Shown one piece after another: positions 45,630 through 56,872 of a stretch of DNA of 64,000 nucleotides (positions are counted from its first letter, which is position 1; each line of letters opens with the position of its first letter). Below the pieces are notes generated by a model. It ran no database searches, was not told where the DNA came from, and saw only the letters and a program-made list of their open reading frames with translations. Source of the stretch: Jaltomata sinuosa (Eukaryota; Streptophyta; Magnoliopsida; Solanales; Solanaceae); the NCBI GenBank assembly GCA_003996215.1, contig QJPP01004069.1, positions 1 to 64,000 on the forward strand, in the 5' to 3' direction. The translations under genes and the position numbers were made by a program.

Positions 45630-46632
45630 TAGAGTCTAAAGGTTTCAACTTAAGTAGGACCAAAAGAGAGTAGCTGAAGTTTGGGATATAGGCCCTAGAG
45701 TCTAAAGGAGACTGAGAGATGCATGATTGTTGTTATTGTAGTCCTATGAAAAAAGTATTAGTAACTGAAGCAAGATTAGTGAGATAAAAATACTGAAGAG
45801 ACGAAACAAAAAGTAGATTTTATATAAGCAAACATCTTTTGGTGTATTTATGCAAATATGAAATTTTGAAACTAATAGGGAGCTCTTCGTAATTTTGACA
45901 AACCAAGGAGAGGTAAGTGTAATTAAAGCACTTTGTTTTTTGAAAATAGTGAACATCATTGTCAATCAATTTCCTATCCGCTCCTTCAAATAATTGGTGA
46001 TGAAATTACGAGTCTGTTTGATCAAATTGTCAAAAAATTATTTATTTCAAATAATTTTTTGCTAAAATGTCGTTTCATAAAAGTTAAAAATAATAATTTA
46101 TATTTGACCAATTCGTTTGTGAAATAACTTTTTTTTGTATTTAATAAGCATAGTGATTGGTTAATTATTTTTTTCAAAAAGAAATTCAATGGGCTCCTTC
46201 AATTGATTGGTGATGAAAGTACTGTACCTTTGAGGTGTTGACTAACTAACTTCTTTCATTTAGGGTTCACTTCTCATTTCTCAATAGTTTGATAATTAAC
46301 ATATTAAGGTACTTAATAATTAATTTATTTTATCCTCTTTTCACTTTTACTTAGATAATTGTAAATTTTCTATAGCTTATAAGAAATGATAAATAAAATA
46401 TAATATAATATATTTTATCATAATATCCATATTAATTAGTATATATTATATAATAATTTTTAGTGGACTTGAGAAATAATTTAAAATGAGTAATTAATAT
46501 TAAAAACAAAAATTTGAAATTTTTACTTATAATATATGAAAGAGAATATCACATTGTGTTGACTAGTGAGGTCAACAGGACTACAGGACCCTTTGAAAGA
46601 TTTCCAGCTAAATGATTGTTAGGAGAAAATGC
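45630..46632. other. LINE remnant then AT-rich DNA
   Basis: 45630-45680 continues the RTE-like LINE (ESKGFNLSRTKRE). GATATAGGCCCTAGAGT at 45685-45701 repeats 40162-40178, a short direct duplication in the LINE relic. The rest is AT-rich without recognisable genes. Confidence 0.55.
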
Positions 46633-47053
46633 ATGTAACCAGCGCGGCTCAACCACATTTGTGGCCTAAGGCTAAAATCAAATGAAGACCTTAAATTTTT
46701 AAGAAAAAATAATATATATATATATATTTACAAAGTCTACTTCTTAAATTTTTTGAGATGCAACATTGTTAATTATCTTTTATAATCGATTTCCTAATAA
46801 TTCTTCTTCAATTAATAATATAACCAATGCATTTAATCTTTCTTGAGACATAGTACTCTAGATATATCAAACTTCTTCTAATAGTTTTTTCCTTTTATAT
46901 AAAAAATTTATTTTTTCTACAAATAGTATCTAATATTTTTCTTATAGAAAACCTATAATCTATTATTACTAAAAAAAATGAGGCCCCTCAAATTTTACGG
47001 GCCTAAGGCGGATGCTTTTTTGCTAATACAGTTGAGCCGGCACTGATGTAACC
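46633..47053. mobile_element. hAT-type MITE with 8-bp duplication
   Basis: The element 46641-47045 (405 bp) lies between perfect copies of ATGTAACC (46633-46640 and 47046-47053). The ends are AGCGCGGCTCAACC and, reversed, CAGTGCCGGCTCAAC. GGCCTAAGGC recurs near both ends in inverted arrangement. Non-coding. Confidence 0.88.
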
Positions 47054-48241
47054 CTAGATTGATTAATTATCCTGCTTTCTTTTTCTATTATAATATAAAC
47101 CTAGATACAAAAAACTCGAAAAGATAATAATAATAATAATATTGTTTTCTGGGGGAGTTTTGAAGTTTGAACAATAATATGATTGTTGATCTAAGTGTAC
47201 TTTTGAAAGAAGCAGCTCTTTTCCAGCTATATATTATTTGCAGATAAACGTGTCCCATGCTTTTCCACCTTTAGGAGAAATTAATAGTTTTAGTTTATAC
47301 TACAAAATGAATACATATAATTTCCCTTATGATTGTCGAATTTATCCGATATATTAGTAAACTTTATTGAATTCTTTCAATTATATGTTAGTAATTTATT
47401 TATTTATTTTTAAAAAATACAACCTCGAATAAATCAAATTTTTGATGCTGAAAATAACACGTCCATATGAGAACTTTGTATTGATAGGTACTACATTGTA
47501 TTTCTCTTTTGCAAGAATAAAATTGCTGGCAATGCATATGCATCTCAGGTTTCAATTGATTTATTGCATTTCGTAACATTTATTTGCTAATTACACTATT
47601 GAATATTTGATTGAACACTCGAATTGGCAATAATTTAGTCTGATTATTATTGTTCATGATTATTCAAACACAACTTAGTTTGTCTGTTGTGCAATAATAA
47701 TGGCAATATATTTACACCAATTATATAGGACTTGGGTAGGTAGATGTCAATTCTATTGATGACCAATTAATTTCGAATAAATGAAAGTATATGGTTGAAT
47801 TTTGATACGTTTTTACCCCAATTAATTTGGGCAATCATTTGTTTAAAAAGGCATCCATAATAACCAAGACTGATGCTGTAATATGTAAAACACGAAATAA
47901 AGAGATTAAAACATGAAATTATGAAAATGTTATCTGTCATTGACGTTCACCAAAATATGCATCAAACCAGTATTATTATAAATTTATATTGTTCCGCCTC
48001 TTTAAAAATGTTGACAAATATATATTGAGTTCTTTAAAAATAATATTTTTAAAGGATTCGACATAATTTAATAACATTTTCAAAAAATTTGAGCAACATA
48101 AATATAAACCATGTTAAGACTATTATCGTAAATAGTAAATATTTGCTTGAAATCATCAAGACCTCTGGCAAATGAAGGTCTGGTATGAAAGAAAATATTT
48201 TTTAAGAGAAAAGGTGAATTTGATAGGTAAGCAAAAGACAT
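47054..48241. other. AT-rich intergenic DNA
   Basis: No genes or clear elements recognised. Confidence 0.5.
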
Positions 48242-48481
48242 TATTCTCTCAGCCCGAATTTATATGTTATTTTTTTCTTTTTAGTTCGTTTAAAAAATAT
48301 TTCCACCTTCTATAATTAAAAATAATTTAATTTTAAAATTCTACTTTTATCCTTAATGAAATGATTTATAACTACAAAAATGGTCAAGAAGGATTTTAAA
48401 CCTAAATTTCAAAAGCATTTTTTTTTCTTAAACTTTGTGCCAAATCAAGGGGTGCTACATAAATTGGGACCGAAGGACTAT
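48242..48481. mobile_element. Stowaway-like MITE
   Basis: The left end TATTCTCTCAGCCCGAATTT and the reversed right end TAGTCCTTCGGTCCCAATTT are diverged terminal repeats of the class typified by CTCCCTCCGTCCCAATTTAT. Confidence 0.65.
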
Positions 48482-49076
48482 TTTAGAAGTATTTGTATAT
48501 TATAATCTAAACAAATATTAGGAGAGGTTATGTGAAGATGAGCCATATTAAAGGATGAGAACGACACAATCAATGTGGAATATCATTCGTAAAACTTATT
48601 TTTTCTAGTTTTACTCAGATTCTTTTTTTTAATACAGATCACACCCTTGAAAAATAGGTGAGGCGCTTAGAGCGTGTTTGGTAAAGTAAAATGTTGAAGC
48701 ATATGCAGAAGGCGCCTAAAATAACAAGTGAGACAAACACGTCGAAATCAATTCCTAACAACTCCTTTATTTCAAAATTTTAAAAATAAAATAAAATGAA
48801 GGCAGCTCCCTTTTCTCTAATATGAACCGTTGTATTTAAAAAAGAAATGTATGTAAGATATTGACACCTGTCATTGTGAAACACGTAGCCTCTACTCTCT
48901 CTATTATTGGTTGGTGCTTTAACGTGGCCCACACTTTCTTCCACCTTCCATACAAGCTCTATTATTATATGGTATATTTTGGTAAATGTCCAAATATGTC
49001 CTCCTCTACGAAATTAAGCAGATTTGTCTTCTGTTAATATTTTAGCTTACATATGAATATATGATCTTAGGGATTT

Positions 49077-49394
49077 TTTTGATAGCTGGTTAGAGTTATA
49101 CATATTTTAGTAATACATAAATTAGTTATAAAAAATTTATGTAGAAATTAGTTATGAAAAATTTACTTATTCTTGTATTATTTATTTCATCTTCTATTTT
49201 GTATAAAATTATACGTAAATTGCCTCATAACTTGTACATGTAGTTATGGGGGTTTCTAGATTGCAAACCAAACATCATATAAATTTTATACATAAATAAC
49301 TTACATTCTAACCACCTATCAAATATGATAGTACTTATGCAGAATTTAGTATATGCATAAGTCATCTCCAAACCAGTTACCAAATAATTCCTTA
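49077..49394. mobile_element. PIF/Harbinger-like (Tourist) MITE with TTA duplication
   Basis: The element 49080-49391 (312 bp) has ends GGGATTTTTTTGATAGCTGG and, reversed, GGAATTATTTGGTAACTGG. TTA at 49077-49079 and 49392-49394 is the 3-bp duplication typical of PIF/Harbinger. It is inserted in the left arm of the foldback structure. Confidence 0.78.
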
Positions 49395-50329
49395 TTGTCA
49401 AATATTTGATCCAAATATCTTTAATTTAAGCAATTTCCCCATTTAATTTAATTATAAAATTAATTAATCAATTAACAATAAATTTTGACACGTATCATTA
49501 TCTTCAACGGGGTGAATTTATGTATAAAAATAAAGGCACGTGAATTCGTAATCTTTACCAAATATTTATATATATTTAATTTTGAGATGAGATAATTAAT
49601 TTTGAAATAACTTGTTTTTTATCAAACGAAGTGCCTCATATGGGCCTGTTTGGTCCCACGTGCACATATATATTTTGATGGCAAATTTGCTCAATTTTGC
49701 ATGATGGATAAATTACTTAAAGAACTAAACATCCTTATAATATCTATTATTTTTCTTATTAATTTATTTTAATTACTTAATATACCGTATCTTATTCAGA
49801 AACCCCCTTTCTTTATATCAGATACATCACCAAAGCATATCCCTTAAATTATGCTCCTCCTTCCAAATTTAAACCAAACCCAAATCATGATAAAAGATTT
49901 ACACAAATAATAAATAAGGTTGAATTTAAGGGATAAAGCTTTTTCTAAGCAAATTCAAAACAGCCACCTTAAAACTTCATCCTTTTACTGCCTCACCCAC
50001 CTTGTCCACACCGTCCATCTCACATAAACAATCACCTCGAAACTTCACCCTTTTCCTGCCTTTCTCGCCATCACCCATCTGTCCAATCAACTCTAACTCT
50101 TGATTGTATTATTATTGAATTCAATTGTTTAAGATCTGTCTCAAGCCCACTGCTCCGGTGCTCCATCACCGACCAACAACTTCTCTCATTCCCTTTCCCC
50201 CTTCCTCGACTTTATTCTCATTCAGGTAATTCGGCGAAGCAACCATCTCCGGAGAATCACAGAATCGATAAACCACCAACTCTAACTTCTTCTTCTTTTA
50301 ACCATGTATACATGTATCAAAAGTTCTGA

Positions 50330-50720
50330 TGATTGATACTAGATACATGTATTTTGGATTCACTATATAAAATTTGTATTGGATACATCAAATTAATACT
50401 TGATACACTAGATTAAGTTGATTATAGATACATGTATTTTTAAATATAATATATGAAATTGGTACTGGATACATCAATTTATTATTATATTGGATACATA
50501 AAATTAATACTGAATTTACTGTATTTTGGATATAATGTATGAAATTGGTACTGCATACATCAAATGAATACTAGATACATATAAACATATATATGAAATT
50601 AATATTAGATACATACAAATAAATACATGAAATTTATACTAGATACATATATATAAATATATACATGAAATTAATAATTGATACATATTAAAATATACAT
50701 GAAATTAATACTAGATACAT
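50330..50720. repeat. Degenerate minisatellite of GATACAT units
   Basis: Repeats of a unit like GAAATTAATACTAGATACAT at irregular 20-45-bp spacing, more than ten copies, all in one orientation. There are no fixed-length spacers, so it is not a CRISPR array. It lies inside the foldback structure. Confidence 0.8.
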
Positions 50721-51854
50721 ATAAAATGATTCATTAGATGTAAAGTAATCAAATTACATAACCAAGATATATATGTTTCCGTCTTATATTAATGAATTTA
50801 TTATTTTTAAAAAGTAAAAAAAATAAAATCAATTAAACATATATACATGCCTTGATTTTCGCCTTACATTAAGGGAATTAATTAATTAAAATTTTCATAA
50901 TTAGTTGTCCATGTATCTGAGATTCATACAATCAGCTTAAAATATGCATGTATCCGAAGTATAAAAAATAGTAAAAAATATAATTAGGTAAACTAGTGTC
51001 AAAAAGAATAATGGGGTTCTAAAAATGTAAGTTTTATTTAAGTTACCCTGTAAAAATATGTTTGGATCAAATATTTGACAATAAGGTTATTATAAGCTAA
51101 AGTATTAACTGAGAGTAAATCTGTTCAATTTTGCGTAAATACAAAAAACATATTTAAATATTTGCATTATTTTTATAATAGCACAACGCGGACCAAGTCG
51201 AATGTACCTCAGTTATATTTGAGGAGTTTGTTATGATCTAGTAATACAACTAATGGATAACTTTTTGCATCAAAATTTTTAAATAGATAAAAAGTTAACA
51301 TACTAATGTAATTCACTGTTGTTGAATGTGAACATTAATCTCTTGAGGGTTGTTTAGCTGATGAACAAGTTATATCGAAATTATAATAATAAATTATTTT
51401 GTGAATATATTTTTATTAGTATATATATAATTCATTTGATTAAAAATGAATATATCGAGTATAGTATAAAATATATATTTAATCTTATACTAGATAAATT
51501 GAATTAAAATTTTATTTATTTTTAACTTTGACTTTTTAGAGGATAGATTTCTTTTTATTTTTATTTACTGTCACACTTCAATTTTGACCTTCTCTTCTCT
51601 TTCTTACTTCTCCACCAAGTATTAACGTTCATGTCTAAGAAGTTATTTATGAATTTTAACAAGGGATAAAATGCTAGTTATATTATTATTTTTATTAGAT
51701 TATCAATTACAGTAATATTCAATTATGCTACACTGAATATATTATTTGCTGTTACTGCATAAACTTATTATTTCATGATCATTGACGTACGTTCAAGTAC
51801 TAATCACCTTATGTTGTCTTTACCTGTTAGAGAAAGGTAAAAAAGAAAAACGCC

Positions 51855-51861
51855 TATAAAA
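51855..51861 (+). promoter_or_regulatory. TATA box of the HIPP gene
   Basis: TATAAAA in the context CGCCTATAAAAGAAGG, about 295 bp upstream of the ATG at 52151. The leader between them contains pyrimidine-rich stretches (51925-51950). Confidence 0.65.
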
Positions 51862-52150
51862 GAAGGTAGAGGCCCGTGTAATGAAAAATCTCATCAAAAA
51901 AGAAAAGTTTAGTTGAGAGAGCAGCCTTTTTTTCTTTCTCCCTTTTGTCCTTAATTAGTTAATCCTTTTGTGTTGAGAAAGAATCCAAGGGAAGTTTCTT
52001 ACAAACCTCCCAAATTTCAGTAGTATAAATTAACTCATAATTACACCACTTTCTTAATCACAGAAAACCTTAATTCTCTTTTGGGTTTTCAGGAAAAAGG
52101 TTCAAAGTTAATTAATTTCTGGTTTAGATCACTTTCTAAATTAAAGAAAA

Positions 52151-53518
52151 ATGGGTCTTGGAGGAACATTGGAGTACATATCAGATATGATGAGCAGTGA
52201 TAAGCCAAAGAAGAAGAAGAAGCAGTTTAATACAGTTGAGCTCAAAGTTAGAATGGATTGTGAAGGCTGTGAACTTAAAGTCAAGAATACTCTTTCTTCT
52301 ATGACTGGTATCTTCTTAATTTCATTCTTCTTCTTCTTTTTTACCCTTTTTTGTTTTTAGTAACTCGTACTCGTAACTTCAGAGTTGAAGGTAAATGGTG
52401 TTTACTATCCGACTGATCCCTTTTATTTGTTTCGTTCGTATTGTTCTGTCTTTTTCTTTTTTTGCATTTTAAAACAATATTACCGTTCGATTAAGTTAGT
52501 CCAAAGATATTCTTAACATGGATATCCTACTTTCATTAAATTCTCACAGTTTTAAATTTTTCAAAAGATTTCACACCATCAAAAATATCATTGATCATTT
52601 AATCTTTTAATCAACTTGAAATATGAGAATTTGTTGGATCGTTCATCTTTTTTTTCACACGAGACATATTCACAACTTTGCCTTCACCTGTCTCAATATA
52701 TGTGATATATATTTTCGAAAAGAATGTCATACTTTTTTATTTAAAAAGTAATTTTATTTTAAATTTTTGACTTTACTCCCAATGAGAGATGATTTATAAT
52801 CACAAAAATGTATTTCTTCTATTTTAATTTATGTGATGTTACTTTTTTCTTTTTGAGATTCAGAATGTGTAAACTTTGATTAATATTTTAAAGTATATTC
52901 TTCCATTATATATTCATGACATGAAAAAATTGTAACTCAAAATTTATTTCATATAGCTCTTGAATTTTAAAATACTGAGTTGATCTAATTCAATTTAACT
53001 TTAAAGATTAGTCAAACTGACTCTCGAGAAACAAAAATCGCTATACATAAATTGGGATGGAGGGAGCATGTGACTTATTTTAAATCAGAATTTTTTTTTT
53101 AGAAAAAACTTTTTGAAACTGTATATCCAATTAAAAACCGACATATAAATTAGAACAGAGTAAATAATTTGTTTGATCAAAGCTGATAACTTTTTTTTTT
53201 TTTGGTTAATATGCAGGAGTGAAATCAGTGGAGATAAACAGGAAACAACAGAAGGTGACAGTGACAGGATATGTAGAAACAAACAAGGTGTTAAAGAAGG
53301 CAAAGTCAACAGGGAAAAAGGCAGAGATATGGCCTTATGTCCCCTACAATTTGGTATCCCAACCCTATGCTACCCAAGCTTATGACAAGAAGGCGCCTCC
53401 TGGCTATGTCAGGAGGGTCGATCAGATCCCAACCACGGGAACTGTTGCGAGATTTGAGGACCCTTCCTATGTCAACATGTTTAGTGATGACAACCCTAAT
53501 GCTTGCTCCATCATGTAA
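52151..53518 (+). CDS. Heavy metal-associated isoprenylated plant protein (HIPP)
   Basis: Two exons, 52151-52307 and 53217-53518, joined at a GT-AG intron in phase 1 (ACTG|GTATCT ... ATGCAG|GAGTG), give 152 residues. There is a lysine run at 20-24, then an HMA (heavy-metal-associated) domain from about 27 to 92 with the metal-binding motif MDCEGCELKV (Cys37, Cys40) and a second half GVKSVEINRKQQKVTVTGYV. The tail is rich in Pro and Tyr and ends CSIM, a CaaX box for farnesylation. This is the architecture of HIPP proteins of the HIPP26-like clade, implicated in metal handling and stress signalling at membranes or in the nucleus. Clade HIPPs often have one more intron, so a second-intron loss is possible. 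All features appear intact. The 909-bp intron holds MITE sequence. The exact HIPP number is not assigned. Confidence 0.95.
52700..53069. mobile_element. Nested Stowaway-like MITEs in the HIPP intron
   Basis: About 52810-53069 has the left end TATTTCTTCTATTTTAATTT and reversed right end ATGCTCCCTCCATCCCAATT. Just before it, 52690-52808 resembles the first half of a related MITE (compare 48330-48385), as if one copy inserted into another. Confidence 0.6.
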
Positions 53519-54657
53519 TTATTAACTATTAAGTAGTAATATATGTTTAGTCTTGGCATGAGAAAACGCTAGTTGTAGAAACTGGGAAAATTTCTTGTAC
53601 TTTGGGGTCGTTCTTAAGCCGACGGTATATCGAAAACAGTCTTTCTACTTCATACAAGGTGGGAGTAATATATATGTACACTCTATTTTCGTCAAATCCC
53701 ACTTGTAAGATCATACTAGATATATTGTCGTTGTTGTTTGGGGTGGGGATGGGGGTTGAAAAGGTTAATTTCTATATTATAAGTTTTGCATGGGTTATTT
53801 TTGGAGTGATTGAGCAGTCAAAGGAATTTAGAAAAGGGTGGTTGTAGTAAACTTACTACTTGTGGTAATTGAATAGTACATGATGTTACTACTTTTACTA
53901 TGTTATTATGGTTTTCATTCTTTTTAATGACTTAATGTAGACTAGGTGGGATGATGAATATTTTCCTCTGGTGGTTGTACACAGCTGTAACATTGATACC
54001 ACAGGAAAGCCGGTTGTTAACGTTCACCATCTCCTATTTGTTACAAAAATGAATATAATTGGGGACAACACCTATGATAACACCCAATATTTTAAATATG
54101 TAAGTTGCAAACTTTAGGGAAATTTTTACGAATTAATCCAAAATGAAATAATAAAGAATTAGTAAGAATTTAAGAAGAAACCTCAAACTACAAATGTATT
54201 TTATGCATATCAATTATCCAATACATTGACCAGAATTAGGGAAGGAATTCTGTTTGATATCCTAATTTGCTTCCTAGGTGCAGGGAGGTCTCATTTGGAT
54301 CAATGAGAGAAATTATGTTTTCCAAATCACACCTTCAGCTTCTCTTAGAAATAACACTTTGTCTCCCAAAAATCAAGACAACGTAACTAATAAGCTTCAT
54401 GGATCCTTTTCAAATGTTTAAGGACAAAAATCCATACAAATGTTTGTCTAGTCATGTGGTATTCAGTATCAATTGGTCCGACTAATCCAAATTCACGCGA
54501 TGTAAAAGCTACCATTTAAGGAGGGAGCGGTATTTCATTTTCATTAGGGTTCGAATCCAAAAATTCTAATTAAGGATTGAGCGGTTACATCCATCCCACC
54601 ACTTTTTTTTTATGGTAAGCAAATGTTCTAGCTATTATCCTTTTAAACTTGGATTAT
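53519..54657. other. HIPP 3' flank and intergenic DNA
   Basis: The 3'UTR follows the stop at 53516-53518. A frame of 81 codons at 53602-53847 has no family signature. 54480-54600 holds repeat-like sequence with TTCGAATCC. No gene seen. Confidence 0.5.
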
Positions 54658-55125
54658 TGTCACGTCCTTAGTCTTCAACTAAGCTTACATACGGTACTTG
54701 ACAATTTGTTCACGTTCTTGCATTACTTGCTTGCGATCTTGTTACGCCAAGTCAGCCTAAGACACTAGGAATCGCCAAGGAAATGGTAGAAAGAACACAA
54801 GAATTTACAGGAAGATTTATATTAGAGAGAACTTGAGTTATTTGCTTGATGATTTTACAAATGAATGCCCCTTTATTTATACTACTAATCTAGGGGTTAT
54901 TAGGTAAATAATAATCGTTACACAAGTCTCTACATATTTATAAATAAACCCCTTTTCTAGAATACTCTACAAGCCTAGAATATTCCAAGGACCTTCTATG
55001 AAATTCTATGATCTTCCCCGAAAAATTCTCATATTTCTCTAGAATCTTTCACAAGTGCTAGCATCTTTCTTATATAAGATTCCACATGGCGCTTATGTAG
55101 CATGGTGACATGGCAAATCAATACA
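54658..55125 (-). repeat. 3' LTR of a minus-strand chromovirus
   Basis: On the minus strand it starts TGTATTGATTTGCC and ends CGTGACA. It is homologous to the LTRs at 56351-56839 and 58599-59099 but clearly diverged. A purine tract (GGGGGAGAG on the minus strand, 55126-55134) lies upstream of it, so it is the 3' LTR. Confidence 0.82.
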
Positions 55126-55134
55126 CTCTCCCCC

Positions 55135-55593
55135 ATCTAATGTTGCGACAATCGCGATGCATTGCTGTTGCATAAATTCTCGAATCTTATCTTTAAATTG
55201 TCACAAGTCTTCATATCGCTCCTATGTGGCTTCCTCTGGTGATTGTCCCTTCCAGTGGATGAGGAACTTGACGCTGATTTTTTCCCCTTGTTTTCATCTG
55301 GCTATCGTCAATGATAGCCTCAATTTTCCGATCATGCAAGCAATGATAGTAATAGGTGAACGACTCGGCTGGCCTTCACTTGGATCATCCTTGTCTTCAT
55401 GATATGGTTTAAGCATGCTGACATGGAAGACGGGATGAATATTAAGATGAGTAGGCATGTCAAATTTGTATGAGATCTTTCCCACCTTGGTAAGGATCCT
55501 AAATAGACCCTCGTACTTGCGAAATAAATTTTGGTGCATGCATATATCCCATAGTGACTTGAACTGTGATAATATCTCAATTGAGAAAATCAA
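55135..55593 (-). pseudogene. Integrase C-terminus and chromodomain fragment
   Basis: The minus-strand frame (55593-55294) reads YEGLFRILTKVGKISYKFDM, HLNIHPVFHVSMLKPYHED, then a decayed chromodomain (KFLIHWKGQ, PEEAT, FKDKIREFMQQ). This is the extreme 3' end of chromovirus pol. It stops abruptly near 55590; the rest of the element is absent. FKDKIREFMQQ is also recoverable in the plus-strand relative near 58525-58560. Confidence 0.85.
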
Positions 55594-55846
55594 TTGAAAT
55601 CAACAAACAATGCGAAAATTAAAGATAGAGAGAAATAGGAGATGAGAAGTGAAGCAAGAAAGGAAGAAATCAACTAAATTAGAAGATTAATTTCAAGAGA
55701 GAAGAGAGTCAGAGACTTGAATCCTCAAGATAGAAATCACCTCTAATTGAATCCACCAATAAGTAATCTCAAGTGAAAATCAAGGTAAGGATTTCTAGAT
55801 CAATTAAGGAAATTCACCCATTGCTAAGCTAATTAAGGGAATCCAC
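55594..55846. other. A-rich intergenic DNA
   Basis: A-rich sequence, with ATCAA and GAGAGAAG words. No gene or element end recognised. Confidence 0.5.
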
Positions 55847-55850
55847 ACTA

Positions 55851-56350
55851 CAAAAAAAATTGCTAAATTGTGGTGGTTTATTTATAGGGGTCATAAGAAA
55901 CTCTCACTATACATTCAATTTGTGGCGTTTGTATTAACCCCCACAAAATAATTCTTTTTGTGACGATTTAAGTATGGAGGTTGTAAAAGAATTTTACTAT
56001 ACATTCAATTTGTGGCGTGTGTTTCAACCTCCCCAAAATTATTCTTGTTGTGGTAATTTTTTTACAGATTTTTTGCATTACAAAATAACAAAATGACCTC
56101 GACGATTTATTTTGGGTATAGAAGCAGTTTATAACCACCATAATGAGCTTAAAATGATGATTTTTGATGTCGCCGCAATCTCTTCCGCTATTAATATAAT
56201 TTTGGCGGTTTCAAGAAACTGCCATAAAATGCTTGCACTTAATAGTGGCTTATATAATTTCTATTACGACGATTTTTGAATCGCCATAAAATGCACATTT
56301 TATATAAACTATTATAGTTGCGAACCAAAATGACTTCTTAAGGGCCTAAG
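55851..56350 (+). mobile_element. Truncated CACTA-like element
   Basis: Starts CACTACAAAAAAAATTGC and contains repeated subterminal words (TTGTGGCGT, CTATACATTCAATTTG at two positions, GACGATTT). No matching right end is seen before the Ty3 LTR at 56351 or beyond 59099. Non-coding. Confidence 0.6.
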
Positions 56351-56839
56351 TGTGACGACCCGCCACATCACCATGCCATGTAGGCACCACACCCATGTGG
56401 AAGGCTTACATAAGAGGAAGACTTGTCCTTAGTAGAATATTCTAGAAAAATAGAGAGAATTTCCATGGAAGATCCTAGAATATCTTGAATTTACATGGAA
56501 GGACCTTGAAACTTTTTAGCATTGTAGAAAGTTCTAGAGTGAGGACTATTTTGGAAATATTTAGGGACTTATATAATAATTATTATTTGTATATTAGCTC
56601 CTAGTGAGTAGTATAAATAGGGAGGCATCCATTTGTAAAGTCATCAAGCAAATCTTTCAAGTCTTAAGCAATATAAAAGACTTTTTTTTACCAATTCTCT
56701 TGTGTCTTTCTTCAAATTACCATTCCCTTAGCGATCTAGTATTAAAAAGGCTTACTTGAGCTTGCAAGATCGTGAAAGATTCGTGAGCGAGTTGTCAAGT
56801 GCCGCACGGTGTGCTTAGTTAAAGTCTAAGTCTGTGACA
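56351..56839 (+). repeat. 5' LTR of the deleted chromovirus
   Basis: TGTGACGACCC...GTGACA, 489 bp, followed by the primer-binding site TGGTATCAGAGCCAGG at 56843-56858. Confidence 0.92.
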
Positions 56840-56872
56840 AAGTGGTATCAGAGCCAGGTTGATACTAAGGGA

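Larger units (their letters stand above)
48970..51185. mobile_element. Long inverted-repeat (foldback) structure, unclassified
   Basis: A 27-bp sequence at 49392-49418 is the reverse complement, with one mismatch, of 51058-51084. Similarity continues outward: 48985-49060 matches the complement of 51095-51180 at perhaps 75 percent, once the MITE at 49080-49391 is removed from the left arm. The core holds a CT-rich, gene-like stretch (about 49960-50270) and a degenerate minisatellite (about 50330-50720). No transposase is seen and no outer target duplication could be read. Confidence 0.6.

Noticed and set aside
50330..50720. CRISPR-like array
   Set aside because: The repeats are imperfect, irregularly spaced and AT-rich, and the genome is a plant. 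It is a minisatellite.
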